Source: Chitinophaga niabensis
GTDB taxonomy: Bacteria > Bacteroidota > Bacteroidia > Chitinophagales > Chitinophagaceae
Direction: 5' to 3'
DNA length: 64,000 bases
NCBI RefSeq assembly: GCF_900129465.1
Contig: NZ_FSRA01000002.1
Span: 1,736,001 to 1,800,000, forward strand
The translations under genes were made by a program, and so were the position numbers. Positions within the stretch are counted from its first letter, which is position 1, and every line of letters begins with the position of its first letter. Below, piece by piece: positions 50,201 to 58,566 of the stretch. The notes under the pieces were generated by a model that searched no databases, was not told the DNA's origin, and saw nothing but the letters and a program-made list of their open reading frames with translations.

Positions 50201-50349
50201 TCTATTTATCCGGGCAGAACATTTTTACCTGGACGAAGCTGATCAATTACGACCCGGAGATAGGCAGGAACGATTCAGGGCATCCGGATAGTGCCTGGGG
50301 ATACCCCAATCAAAAGACCCTTTCTGTAGGTGCAAACATTACTTTCTAA
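47257..50349 (+). CDS. SusC/RagA-family TonB-dependent outer-membrane transporter
   Basis: The 1030-residue protein has a signal peptide ('LLHTAGVFAQ'), a carboxypeptidase-like beta domain (about 28-105), the TonB box/plug region ('DVVVVGYGTKKKTSVTAAISTLKG', 'GLGGRVAGVVVKQGSGEPGKDGSSIFIRG') and a 22-strand barrel. It ends 'QKTLSVGANITF' with a terminal Phe. SusC proteins import oligosaccharides across the outer membrane using TonB energy, with SusD as a lid. It is the first gene of the cluster; susD starts 18 bases after it. It has no extra N-terminal signalling (STN) domain, so control by an anti-sigma factor is unlikely, in line with AraC control. Confidence 0.95.
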   Translation: MNLRAIKFVKAVRSLLPLLLLLHTAGVFAQTRITVTGKITASGSPLPYVSVSIQGTSQGATTNEQGIFTLNAQIGQTLIISHMGFGRKEVKITNQEPLNITLESTAQDILNDVVVVGYGTKKKTSVTAAISTLKGAEVASLPISNLSNGLGGRVAGVVVKQGSGEPGKDGSSIFIRGIASTGATQPLIIVDGIPRSFQQLDPNSIETFSILKDAAAVAPYGVAGANGVILVTTKKGKTGIPTLTYNGYVGFQNPVKLPDYVNSYQYATLRNAAAVNEGLPKPYSDADLQKFQDGSDPDAYPTFKNIWKDLTNRNAKLTNHNVEISGGTENVKYYAALGYQFQEGMWPATNTRRFNMTLNLDAKVTSTTNVSFNLNGRYQKDQYPSIGTGRIFELIGYLHPLYGPLKFSNGMYGTFVTGSLFNSGYQKINTTAIYSQISVEQQLPFLPGLKAKGTIAFDPTYAMNKTWAKPVQRASLDKSQTPYVIKDGIFGPTKASLSQSYANDYQLTYQFGLNYDRSFGKHGLSLLGLFEAKSNDYLSLGASRRNYNLSIDEISLGSASQADMSTSGTSSAARQMGLVYRIAYDYNRKYLLEASGRYDGSYYFSPDNRFGFFPAFSVGWRLSEEHFIKDNYNWINNLKIRASYGEVGALAGSPFQFMSTYSVLGTNYVLGGNAVQGIRERAEPNPNITWERAKKTDVGLEVNLWKGLLNVEADYFYEKRSNMLVNPDVIVPAEYGIGLSQVNAGVMENRGFDLSVSSVYDVSKDLHLSLGANLTYAKNKVLQVFESATTYNNPNRRITGKPLGTQFGFHALGYFQQSDFDGSGALKSGIATQPWGAVKPGDIRYEDINKDGKINDADLTVIGDPNAAPRIIYGIAPGIKYKTISLDLLFQGAAKTNWYYHGSSIMPFWETMLPYVHNFDYWTPENPNAANPRLTSSPTVNNSQRSSFWMANAAYLRLKSATLSYNLPANVLSKIKMQNIRIYLSGQNIFTWTKLINYDPEIGRNDSGHPDSAWGYPNQKTLSVGANITF

Positions 50350-50367
50350 TCCAATAAAAAAGCTGAT

Positions 50368-51990
50368 ATGAAACGTCAACTTTTAGTTATAACATTAATG
50401 GCATTCACCTTTTTCTCCTGTAAGAAATTTCTGGAAGTAAATCCAAGAGATCAGGTGTCTGATGGAACGCTTTGGGAGAATACAGCCAATGCAGACCTTT
50501 TCCTGAATGATATCTACGCATCTGTTCCCAGCACAGATGTCAGTGATCCCTGGGAGAATTATTCCGATAATTCCATGAACGGACAGGCAGGAAGGATAAG
50601 CACTAATATCTATGGCCCTTCCATTTATACACCCAGTAATGCACCCGGCTTTTGGGGCCAATACACCAATATCAGAAAGGCAAACCTGTTTATTGCTAAA
50701 GCAACTGCTTCCAAATTACCGGAAGCATGGAAAAAAACAAGAATTGCTGAAGCACGGTTCCTGCGCGCCTATTTCTATTCTCTCTTATGGACTTACCATG
50801 GCGGTGTGCCCATTATCAAGGAAGTGCTGAACCTCAAAGAACAGGGTGAAGAAGTTTTCAGAGCACGTAATACAGCCCAGGAAACATTTAACTTCATTAC
50901 CACCGAACTGAATGAGATCGCACCTGACCTTGATGTAACGGCAGAGTCCGGAAGAGCAACCAGGGGCGCTGCACTCACACTAAAAGGTTCCTGCGAGTTA
51001 TTTAATGCAGGTGCTTTACACAATCCCACAAATGATAAAGCAAAATGGGAGCTGGCTGCCACTACATTTAAAAAAGTGATAGACCAGAATACTTATAAAC
51101 TCTTTGCTGATTACAATACGCTCTTCTTTGAAGAGAACAATAATAATGTGGAAGTGATCTTCAGCCGGCAACATCTCGGCGGTACCAGTCTGGCTAATTC
51201 CCGGGATGGACAGATAGGCCCGCGTTTTGTAAGGGGAGCATTAACAGGTTGGGGGCATGTGAACCCTACACAGGATGTTGTGGATGAGTACGCCATGGCC
51301 AACGGCCTGCCTATTACTGATCCCGCATCAGGTTATGACCCCCAGAAACCTTATGAGAACAGGGAGAAAAGGTTTTACCAGTCTATTGTATACGATGGTT
51401 CTACCTGGCTGGGTGATGTGATGATCATGAAACAGGGTGTTGGAAGTTTGAATGCCACAGACCTGAATAACAGCAGCATTTCCACCAGGACCGGTTATTA
51501 TATCCGCAAGGGCATCAACCCCAAATATGCAACCGCTTCCAATAACCTGAACAGCGCGAACTGGATCATTTTCCGGTATGCGGAAGTATTGCTGAGTTAT
51601 GCGGAAGCAAGAAATGAAGCTACCGGTCCTGATCAGTCTGTATACGATGCCATCAATGCTATCAGGAAAAGATCGGAACTACCGGACCTTACGCCCGGTA
51701 TGAACCAAAACCAGCTGCGTATAGCTATCCAAAGGGAAAGAAGGGTAGAGTTGGCCTTTGAAGACAAACGGCTGCCAGACCTGCTGCGTTTAAAATTAGC
51801 AGAAGTGATCCTGAATAATCCCGTACATGCTATAAAGATTGAAATGGTGAATAACGTATGGGTATACACTATCGTACCTGCTGGTGGAGGTAATCGCGCT
51901 TTCTTCCCCAATAAGAATTATTTCCTGCCCATTCCGCAATCAGCAATGGACAAGAACAGCAAACTGGTTCAGAATCCGAATTATTTATAA
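50368..51990 (+). CDS. SusD/RagB-family nutrient-binding lipoprotein
   Basis: The 540-residue lipoprotein (signal 'LMAFTFFSCKKFLEVNPRDQV') has the SusD fold with TPR-like helices. Characteristic parts are 'ARFLRAYFYSLLWTYHGGVPII', 'RGAALTLKGSCELF', 'FRYAEVLLSYAEARNEA' and 'RRVELAFEDKRLPDLLRL', and a C-terminal 'FLPIPQSAMDKNSKLVQNPNY'. It caps the SusC barrel and binds the glycan at the cell surface. SusC/SusD pairs usually share an operon, as here. Confidence 0.95.
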   Translation: MKRQLLVITLMAFTFFSCKKFLEVNPRDQVSDGTLWENTANADLFLNDIYASVPSTDVSDPWENYSDNSMNGQAGRISTNIYGPSIYTPSNAPGFWGQYTNIRKANLFIAKATASKLPEAWKKTRIAEARFLRAYFYSLLWTYHGGVPIIKEVLNLKEQGEEVFRARNTAQETFNFITTELNEIAPDLDVTAESGRATRGAALTLKGSCELFNAGALHNPTNDKAKWELAATTFKKVIDQNTYKLFADYNTLFFEENNNNVEVIFSRQHLGGTSLANSRDGQIGPRFVRGALTGWGHVNPTQDVVDEYAMANGLPITDPASGYDPQKPYENREKRFYQSIVYDGSTWLGDVMIMKQGVGSLNATDLNNSSISTRTGYYIRKGINPKYATASNNLNSANWIIFRYAEVLLSYAEARNEATGPDQSVYDAINAIRKRSELPDLTPGMNQNQLRIAIQRERRVELAFEDKRLPDLLRLKLAEVILNNPVHAIKIEMVNNVWVYTIVPAGGGNRAFFPNKNYFLPIPQSAMDKNSKLVQNPNYL

Positions 51991-52029
51991 GTGCGGGCAT
52001 GTTTTATTATATTTAAGAAGCCTAATTAT

Positions 52030-53409
52030 ATGAAACATTGGACGAGAATAGCAATCATAGTAAGCATCATCAGTAATGCTGCTATTGCACAGACAACGGT
52101 AAACGTGGACTTTTCAAAAGAACTCGGCCCTATGAAAATAGAGCAGATGGCTTTAGGCCAGGGAGGCCTTTCTGAAGAGCCGATGTTAAGTAAACGTATT
52201 CCTGAGATCAGGGCATTGCACCCTGCCATCATCCGGCTTTTTGTGACGGATTATTATGATGTGCTGCCTGAAAAAGGGAAATACCACTTTACAACGCTGG
52301 ACAGTATGATCACTAACATACTGCAGACCGGTGCCAAACCCTTCATGAGCTTTTGCCTGAAACCAAGGACATTCTTCCCGGTCATAGATCAGGATATAGT
52401 AGAGCCGAACGATTACCAGGGCTGGGAACAGTTTGTATATGACGTGGTACGACATTATGTAGATAAGGGAACCGGAATAAAATATTGGGAAGTAGGAAAT
52501 GAAGTAGATATAGGAGAAGACGGCGGCACACCCTACCGGTTTAAACCGGAAAGTTATGCACGTTATTATAAACATACTGTAAGTGCCATATTACGCGCGG
52601 ACCCCACTGCAAAAGTAGGGGGGCCCGCATTGGCGAATTATAGATCACCGATCCTGCCTGAACTGCTCCGTGTTTGTTCAGCAGAAAAACTGCCATTACA
52701 TTTTGTGTCCTGGCATAATTATAACAACAGCCCAACCTTCATCAGAAGCCAGATAGAATATGTAAAGGAAATGCTGAAAGGCCACCCTGATCTGCATCCG
52801 GAAACCATTATGAACGAATGGAACATGCACCTGTTCAACCCCCCGCTGGATCCAAAGTTTCAGCCATGTTTTATCACAGAAACTATCTGGCAGATGAAAG
52901 ATGCAGGATTGGACTGGTCTTGTTACTACCAGATCAAAGATTGGTACGTGAACTATGAAACCTTTGCAAAGATCTTCTCTGCACATGGCGCTGCTTTTAT
53001 GAGCCGCTGGTGGAACCGTCAGGCACAATTCAGTGGACTCATAGATTACCAGGACCATGTACGCCCTGCCTACTTTTCTTTCAAATTATTATCCCGTTTG
53101 GCAGGGCTGCAATTAGAACTGAATACGAACAGCAAAACAGTACACGGCTTTGCCACACATGACCCAAAGTTGCAGATGCACAATATGCTGTTATGGAATT
53201 TCTCGGAACAGGCTGTAAAAGTAAAAGTGCAATTGAAAGCGCTTCCCAAAGATATGCAGGTACGCCATATTGTACTCGATGCGGAAGGAGGAGGAGATGA
53301 TGAAAACCAGCGCCTGCGCCCTGATCCTTTCGAGAAAATTAAAAAGGGCGATCAGTTGGTAGAAGTAACGTTAAAACCATGGGCAGTACACTACTGGTCG
53401 TTCGAATAG
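52030..53409 (+). CDS. Secreted glycoside hydrolase of clan GH-A (GH39-like)
   Basis: From the ATG at 52030 the protein has 459 residues with a signal peptide ('IVSIISNAAIAQT'). A TIM-barrel glycosidase is indicated by the acid/base 'GIKYWEVGNEVDIGED' (Asn-Glu) and the nucleophile region 'PETIMNEWNMHLFNPP'. Further strings are 'ADPTAKVGGPALANYRSPILPELL' and 'LDWSCYYQIKDWYVNY'. The pattern is closest to GH39 (xylosidase/iduronidase-type), but GH51 and related GH-A families are not excluded. A beta-sandwich tail follows. It is the only clear glycosidase in the cluster, so it probably removes a terminal sugar or splits a short oligosaccharide. Confidence 0.82.
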   Translation: MKHWTRIAIIVSIISNAAIAQTTVNVDFSKELGPMKIEQMALGQGGLSEEPMLSKRIPEIRALHPAIIRLFVTDYYDVLPEKGKYHFTTLDSMITNILQTGAKPFMSFCLKPRTFFPVIDQDIVEPNDYQGWEQFVYDVVRHYVDKGTGIKYWEVGNEVDIGEDGGTPYRFKPESYARYYKHTVSAILRADPTAKVGGPALANYRSPILPELLRVCSAEKLPLHFVSWHNYNNSPTFIRSQIEYVKEMLKGHPDLHPETIMNEWNMHLFNPPLDPKFQPCFITETIWQMKDAGLDWSCYYQIKDWYVNYETFAKIFSAHGAAFMSRWWNRQAQFSGLIDYQDHVRPAYFSFKLLSRLAGLQLELNTNSKTVHGFATHDPKLQMHNMLLWNFSEQAVKVKVQLKALPKDMQVRHIVLDAEGGGDDENQRLRPDPFEKIKKGDQLVEVTLKPWAVHYWSFE

Positions 53410-53418
53410 ATATAAAAT

Positions 53419-54273
53419 ATGATTGTAGACATTCACACGCATGTTTTCCGGCCTGATACAGATTTTGGCCCAAAGTTACTGGCCGATATGAAGCGCTGTA
53501 ATATAGATCCAACTATCTGGAGGGGACTGGGTGAAAAACATCTGGAGAGCACAAAGGCTGCGGATGTGGCCATTGTGTTCGGTTTGCAGGCATCAGCAAC
53601 AGACTGGAATATTCCTAATGATATAGTGGCAGCGCATGTAGCGCTTGCGCCACATCGTTTGTTGTTCTTTGCATCTATAGATCCTGCATTACCTGATTTT
53701 ATGGAAGAGCTGGAAAAATGCCACCGGCAGGATGGTGCGGTAGGCGTGAAAATGTCCCCCTTATATCAGGATGTACATCCCGGCGATCCAAGATGTTATC
53801 AGATCTACCGCTATTGCGAAAAGCATGGTTTGCCGATCCTCTTTCATGCCGGTACTTCATTTGTAAGCGGCACACCGCTGGATTATTCCCGCCCTGTGCA
53901 TTTTGATAAAGTAGCAGTGGATTTCCCGGAACTCAGAATGGTGCTGGCACATCTGGGCCATCCCTGGGAAGGAGAAACCATTGCTGTTATCCGCAGGCAT
54001 GCAAATGTATATGCAGATCTGTCTGCATTATATTACAGGCCATGGCAGTTCTATAATTCCATGCAATTGCTGGTGGAATACCGCACGCATGAAAAAGTAT
54101 TGTTCGGATCTGACTTTCCGTTCACTACCACCGCAGATTCAATAAACGGTGTGCGCAACATAAATCACATACTGGCCAACAGCGGCCTTCCATCCATCCC
54201 CCAAGAAGTAACGGAGGGTATCATACACCGGAACACACTGGAGTTATTAGGTTTACCTGATCCTGGAAAATGA
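53419..54273 (+). CDS. Amidohydrolase-2 family metal-dependent hydrolase
   Basis: The 284-residue protein is a TIM-barrel hydrolase of the ACMSD/lactonase group (amidohydrolase_2). Metal-site residues are visible as 'MIVDIHTHVF' (HxH), 'GLPILFHAGTS' (His), 'VLAHLGHPWEGETIAVIRRH' (His) and 'VLFGSDFPFTT' (Asp). Members include sugar lactonases, decarboxylases and pyrone hydrolases. In this cluster a sugar lactonase following the dehydrogenase is a reasonable guess. There is no signal peptide, so it is cytoplasmic. Its stop overlaps the ATG of the dehydrogenase gene by four bases. Confidence 0.88.
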   Translation: MIVDIHTHVFRPDTDFGPKLLADMKRCNIDPTIWRGLGEKHLESTKAADVAIVFGLQASATDWNIPNDIVAAHVALAPHRLLFFASIDPALPDFMEELEKCHRQDGAVGVKMSPLYQDVHPGDPRCYQIYRYCEKHGLPILFHAGTSFVSGTPLDYSRPVHFDKVAVDFPELRMVLAHLGHPWEGETIAVIRRHANVYADLSALYYRPWQFYNSMQLLVEYRTHEKVLFGSDFPFTTTADSINGVRNINHILANSGLPSIPQEVTEGIIHRNTLELLGLPDPGK

Positions 54274-55256
54274 AACAAAGTATGCAGGCATTACAAATGA
54301 AAGGGTTGAATACACTGGTGAAAACAGAAGTACCCGTTCCTGTTCCGGGAGCCGGAGATGTATTGATACAAACATTGGCCGCAACAATCTGCACTTCAGA
54401 TCTGCACGATCTGAAAAGCAATCCTTTCGGCATCACCTATCCAAGAATACTTGGGCATGAAGCCGTTGGAATAATCGTAGCCTGTGGCCGGGAAGTAAGG
54501 AATTTATCGCTCGGTACCCGCGTAGCGGTACATCCTGTTGTTCCCTGCGGTAAATGTGAGGAGTGTAAAAGAGGATTGGCACATATCTGTTCCAATATGG
54601 GGCATCTTGGATATGACAGAGATGGAAGTTTCGCAGAATACTTTACACAAAGAGCGGATAGGGTGATCCCTTTACCTGAAAATGTATTAAATGCTACAGG
54701 CACATTACTGGAACCGGTGGCAGTTTGTTTACAGGCCATAGCCCGCGCAGGTGATATAAAAGGGCGCACTGTATTAATTGCAGGAGATGGCCCTTTTGGA
54801 AATATCATCGCCCGCCTGGCCAAAAGAGCAGGTGCAGCACGTGTGATCGTAACAGGTAAAGTGCCGTTCCGTTTGCAAAGCATCCCGGATGTTGAAATAC
54901 CGGATGCTGATCCGGTGAGATGTGTGGACGTGGCTATATTAGCCGTTAGCTCACAGGATGCGCTGGCCACTTGTATGAAAGCCCTTCGCCCTCGTGGCAG
55001 ACTGGTTGTTTTCAGTGCACTGAAAGACCCCGTGGCAATTGATCTGTTCGCACTTCATTTATCTGAATTAGAGATCGTAGGCGCCTGTAATGATGAAGAC
55101 CGGATGGAAGAAGCATTGGAATGCCTGCAGGACGAAACATTAAACTTAGCAGACATCATCACACACCAGGTACACTTTGAAAACTGGGAGGAAGCATTTT
55201 CTCTTGTTCGGTATAAGCACGATAAAGCATTAAAAGTAGCTATCATTTTTAACTGA
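54270..55256 (+). CDS. Zinc-dependent medium-chain alcohol/sugar dehydrogenase
   Basis: The 328-residue MDR enzyme shows the catalytic zinc Cys in 'TICTSDLHDL', the 'LGHEAVGIIVACG' motif, the structural zinc cysteines in 'PCGKCEECKRGLAHIC' and a Rossmann loop 'VLIAGDGPFGNIIARLAKRAG'. Relatives oxidise polyols or sugars with NAD(P). Its overlap with the preceding hydrolase gene and the 4-bp gap to the enolase-superfamily gene point to a shared pathway. The substrate is unknown. Confidence 0.9.
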   Translation: MKQSMQALQMKGLNTLVKTEVPVPVPGAGDVLIQTLAATICTSDLHDLKSNPFGITYPRILGHEAVGIIVACGREVRNLSLGTRVAVHPVVPCGKCEECKRGLAHICSNMGHLGYDRDGSFAEYFTQRADRVIPLPENVLNATGTLLEPVAVCLQAIARAGDIKGRTVLIAGDGPFGNIIARLAKRAGAARVIVTGKVPFRLQSIPDVEIPDADPVRCVDVAILAVSSQDALATCMKALRPRGRLVVFSALKDPVAIDLFALHLSELEIVGACNDEDRMEEALECLQDETLNLADIITHQVHFENWEEAFSLVRYKHDKALKVAIIFN

Positions 55257-55260
55257 TCGC

Positions 55261-56412
55261 ATGAAAATAACAAACGTAGAAGCATTTATACTGCAATCGC
55301 CATTTGAGATCCGTTCTCCTGAAGGCAGTGATGAAGCAAGAGGTGTAAAACATTGCCTGCTACTGAAAGTAAGCACAGATGAAGGTATTACAGGATGGTC
55401 TGATGTGGAAACATCTCCGCATGTAGGAGAAGCAGTTGTTAATGCACCGGAAAGCGGAGCAGGTGTATTTGAAGGATTACGATCGCTTGTGATAGGAGAA
55501 GATCCTTTCGATGTGGAAAGATTATGGGATAAGATCTACCGGGGCACTATTTATTTCGGAAGAAGAGGTGTGGCCATGCAGGTGTTATCCGGATTTGATA
55601 TTGCCTGTCATGATATTATCGGAAAAGCCATCGGTCACCCTATCCACAAGGTCCTCGGCGGCGCAAGACGGGATAGGGTGAGAGCTTATGCCTCCACGCT
55701 TTTCCGCCCAACCATAGAAGCTATTAAAGATGCCTGCGCATTTTACCTGCAACGTGGCTTTACCGCTGTGAAGTTTGGCTGGGGTGTTTTCGGGCAGGAC
55801 CGTAAACAGGATATAAAACTGGTGGCCGCAGCAAGAGAAGCGTTGGGGCCTGACGTGGAACTAATGGTAGATGCCGGCTGGATGGTGAACCGCAGTGCAT
55901 ACGATGCCATTGAACTTTGCAGAGCACTGGAACCCTACAATATTTTCTGGCTGGAAGATTTCCTGCATCCGGAATGTTACGAGGGGTATGCAAAAACCAA
56001 AGCCGCAGGCGTAAGAACAAGACTGGCAGCAGGGGAGCAGGAAGCTACTGCATGGGGGTTCAGGGAACTGATCAACAAAGGTGGAATAGATGTGATCCAG
56101 CCGGACCTTACCCGTTGCGGCGGATTCACGCAGGCAAGGAAGATCATCTGGGAAGCAGAATATGCAGGCATTGATGTATGCCCGCATGCATGGTTAACAG
56201 ACCTCCTCACTGCAGGAAGCCTTCATTTAAATGCCGTACTGCCAAGATCACTTTTCCTGGAATACAATGTCAGCGAAAATCCCATGCTCACGGAAATAAT
56301 CAGGAACCCGGTACAAATGGATAAGGATGGGTACATCGCAGTGCCCAATGGGCCTGGATTAGGAATAGATATAGACGAGAAAGCAGTTAAACGCTTTTGT
56401 GTAAACCTGTAA
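55261..56412 (+). CDS. Mandelate racemase/muconate lactonizing enzyme family dehydratase
   Basis: This enolase-superfamily protein has 383 residues. The N-terminal capping domain starts 'KITNVEAFILQSPFEIRSPEG'. The barrel carries the metal ligands Asp in 'ELMVDAGW', Glu in 'FWLEDFLHPE' and Glu in 'LAAGEQE'. Probable acid/base residues are Lys in 'GFTAVKFGWG' and His in 'DVCPHAWLTD'. That pairing is typical of the mandelate-racemase subgroup, which includes many sugar-acid dehydratases. It may dehydrate an aldonic acid to a 2-keto-3-deoxy acid. The exact substrate cannot be read from the sequence. Confidence 0.9.
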   Translation: MKITNVEAFILQSPFEIRSPEGSDEARGVKHCLLLKVSTDEGITGWSDVETSPHVGEAVVNAPESGAGVFEGLRSLVIGEDPFDVERLWDKIYRGTIYFGRRGVAMQVLSGFDIACHDIIGKAIGHPIHKVLGGARRDRVRAYASTLFRPTIEAIKDACAFYLQRGFTAVKFGWGVFGQDRKQDIKLVAAAREALGPDVELMVDAGWMVNRSAYDAIELCRALEPYNIFWLEDFLHPECYEGYAKTKAAGVRTRLAAGEQEATAWGFRELINKGGIDVIQPDLTRCGGFTQARKIIWEAEYAGIDVCPHAWLTDLLTAGSLHLNAVLPRSLFLEYNVSENPMLTEIIRNPVQMDKDGYIAVPNGPGLGIDIDEKAVKRFCVNL

Positions 56413-56415
56413 AAC

Positions 56416-57174
56416 ATGAGATCAATTCTTGAACATATACTCTCTCCCTCCCAAGCTGCCATATGGTGGCTGGGGCAGGCAGGTTACGTCATCCGGGCTT
56501 TGGAACTAACCGTAGTGATAGACCCCTATCTCTCAGACTCCGCAGCAAATGGGGCACAGGAATTTTCGCGTTTGTATCCTGCACCTGTCCAACCGGAAGA
56601 TCTCATGGCTGATATTTACATCGTCACACATGATCACCTCGATCATCTCGATCCGGGTACACTTTCCGAATATCAATACAAACTGGATACCTGGTTTGTA
56701 GCGCCATCGCTGGCTGCAAAAAAGCTGATAAGCCTCGGTATTCCTGAAAGCCGTATAACAGTCATCAATGTGGGAGAAAGTAAAACCATCCAGGGCCTTG
56801 AGATCAACGGCATCTTTGCGCTCCCTACCGGTCCGGATGTTTTAGACACTACTGGGTATCATATGAAATTTGCCAATGGCAGGAATGTGTATCATACCAG
56901 CGATACGCAGTTTCATCCGCTCTTAGTAGCTGCAGCACCTCAGAAGCCTGAAGTGATGATGGTACCGGTGAATGGAAAATGGGGCAACCCCGGTCCTGAG
57001 CAGGCTGCGGAACTATCATACGCGCTGCAGCCAAAATTTGTGATGCCTAACCACTATGATATGATGGCGTTAAATGCAGAGAACCCGGAAGTTTTCAAAT
57101 GGTTCTGCACTAAAATGAATATGCAGGAACAATGTATTATTCCTGAACGAATGCAACCCTTTGTATGGAGCTAA
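56416..57174 (+). CDS. Metallo-beta-lactamase-fold hydrolase (UlaG-like)
   Basis: The 252-residue protein has the MBL signature 'IVTHDHLDHLDPG' (H-x-H-x-D-H), 'VIDPYLSDS' near the start, 'YHTSDTQFHPLL' and 'KFVMPNHYDMMALN'. It resembles UlaG-like enzymes, which include L-ascorbate-6-phosphate lactonase. A lactonase or phosphodiesterase role is possible. It starts three bases after the stop of the dehydratase gene and overlaps a possible earlier start of the RraA gene. Confidence 0.85.
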   Translation: MRSILEHILSPSQAAIWWLGQAGYVIRALELTVVIDPYLSDSAANGAQEFSRLYPAPVQPEDLMADIYIVTHDHLDHLDPGTLSEYQYKLDTWFVAPSLAAKKLISLGIPESRITVINVGESKTIQGLEINGIFALPTGPDVLDTTGYHMKFANGRNVYHTSDTQFHPLLVAAAPQKPEVMMVPVNGKWGNPGPEQAAELSYALQPKFVMPNHYDMMALNAENPEVFKWFCTKMNMQEQCIIPERMQPFVWS

Positions 57175-57185
57175 AAACAACAACA

Positions 57186-57851
57186 ATGAAACTTAACGAC
57201 GAAGAGAAATTTGCCTGGATAAGAGAACACCTGTATGTTCCACTTGTTTGTGATGTACTGGATAGCCTTGGTTATAGGAATCAGGCCATGCACCAGCGTT
57301 TGCGGCCTCTGGATGCAGATAATTGCATCATTATCGGAAGAGCAAGAACGCTGCGTTGGATGGAAACAGATTATGTGGAAGCCGATGCTTACACCACAGA
57401 AATAGAAGCGGTGGATTCTCTCAGTAAAGGAGATGTAGTAGTGCATTCTACTGACTTCGGTTCTACCAATGCACCATGGGGTGAATTAATGAGCACCATC
57501 GCCAAACGCAACGGTGCCGTAGGATGTATCTGCGACAGCATGATAAGGGATTGCCGCAAGATCATGGACATGAACTTCCCCGTGTTCTATGGCGGTATCC
57601 GCCCGCTGGATAGTTTGGGAAGAGGGCGTGTGATGGCTTATGATGTTCCTGTGCGCTGTGGGGATGTGGTGGTGCATCCGGGAGAATTGATCTTCTCCGA
57701 TTTTGATGGTATTGTAGTAATACCCCGCGAAGTAGAAGATAAAGCATTGCAACTCGCTTTCGAAAAAGGATCTAAAGAAGATCAATCCAGGAGAGACCTG
57801 TTGAACGGGGATTCCTTAAGAACAGTATATAACAGATACGGCGTATTATGA
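57186..57851 (+). CDS. RraA-like aldolase/decarboxylase
   Basis: The 221-residue protein (ATG 57186; an in-frame ATG at 57165 would overlap the preceding gene and lacks family support) belongs to the RraA fold. That fold includes 4-hydroxy-4-methyl-2-oxoglutarate aldolases and oxaloacetate decarboxylases. Active-site residues appear as 'GELMSTIAKRNGAVGCICDSMIRDCRKI' (Arg and Asp), with 'GDVVVHPGELIFSDFDGIVVIP' forming the C-terminal part. A retro-aldol or decarboxylation step on a 2-keto acid is likely. True RraA (an RNase E inhibitor) is less likely in this setting. It overlaps the next gene by four bases. Confidence 0.88.
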   Translation: MKLNDEEKFAWIREHLYVPLVCDVLDSLGYRNQAMHQRLRPLDADNCIIIGRARTLRWMETDYVEADAYTTEIEAVDSLSKGDVVVHSTDFGSTNAPWGELMSTIAKRNGAVGCICDSMIRDCRKIMDMNFPVFYGGIRPLDSLGRGRVMAYDVPVRCGDVVVHPGELIFSDFDGIVVIPREVEDKALQLAFEKGSKEDQSRRDLLNGDSLRTVYNRYGVL

Positions 57852-58558
57852 TGAATATACTTTGCGTAGCAGCACATCCTGATGATATTGAAATACTCTG
57901 CGCCGGAACATTGGTCCGTTACGCACAGGAGGGCCATAAAATAACTTTCGCCGTTTTCACCAGCGGGAACATGGGCGATACGTTCATACCACCGGAAGAA
58001 CTCGGGAAGATAAGAGAAAAGGAAACCCGCGAAGCTGCTGCTATCATTGGCGCAAAATTGATCTGGGGAGGTGTGATGGATGAACATGTTTTCCCGGATC
58101 AGCAACAAAGGCATCTGATGATAGACATCCTCAGGGAAGCTGATCCCGATGTGATCTTCACCCATTCTCCCAACGACTATCATCCGGATCATCGTTATGT
58201 AAGTCAACTCGTATTTGATTCTTATTTCCAGAAGGGTCTGCCATTTATCCCAAACCAATCGAAACCTGCCTGCCGTTTCGGCCAGGCACAGCTGTATTAC
58301 ATGGATAACCTCGGCGGCATCGGGTTTATACCATCTGAGTACGTGGATATCAGCAAGGTGTTCAGCATAAAACAACAGATGCTCGCCTGCCATAAAAGCC
58401 AGGTACAGGCCATGCAGCAACTGGCAGATACAAACCTCGCTGAAATGGTAGAAGTACAAGCCCGTTTTCGTGGGCTGGCCGCAGGATGCCGTTATGCAGA
58501 AGGGTTTACAAGATTGGATGCATATCAGCGGGGATTAACCAAAAGGGTCCTCCCATAA
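57848..58558 (+). CDS. PIG-L/LmbE-family deacetylase
   Basis: The 236-residue protein has the zinc motif 'AAHPDDIEILCAGTL' and the later 'HSPNDYHPDHRYVSQLVF' of PIG-L N-acetylglucosaminyl deacetylases. The family deacetylates GlcNAc-containing compounds, including the bacillithiol intermediate (BshB). Placement inside the SusCD cluster argues for a catabolic role, such as deacetylating an imported amino sugar conjugate, rather than for BshB. There is no signal peptide. It overlaps the RraA-like gene by four bases, and the symporter gene starts nine bases after it. Confidence 0.88.
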   Translation: MMNILCVAAHPDDIEILCAGTLVRYAQEGHKITFAVFTSGNMGDTFIPPEELGKIREKETREAAAIIGAKLIWGGVMDEHVFPDQQQRHLMIDILREADPDVIFTHSPNDYHPDHRYVSQLVFDSYFQKGLPFIPNQSKPACRFGQAQLYYMDNLGGIGFIPSEYVDISKVFSIKQQMLACHKSQVQAMQQLADTNLAEMVEVQARFRGLAAGCRYAEGFTRLDAYQRGLTKRVLP

Positions 58559-58566
58559 ACAACAGC

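Noticed and set aside
57186..57851. RraA as the regulator of RNase E
   Set aside because: The Arg and Asp active-site residues of aldolase/decarboxylase members are present and the gene is inside a catabolic cluster.
57848..58558. PIG-L deacetylase as BshB, partner of bshA at 16331
   Set aside because: It is embedded with four-base overlap in the SusCD-linked catabolic cluster, 40 kb from bshA, so a bacillithiol role is not supported by context, though the family fits.
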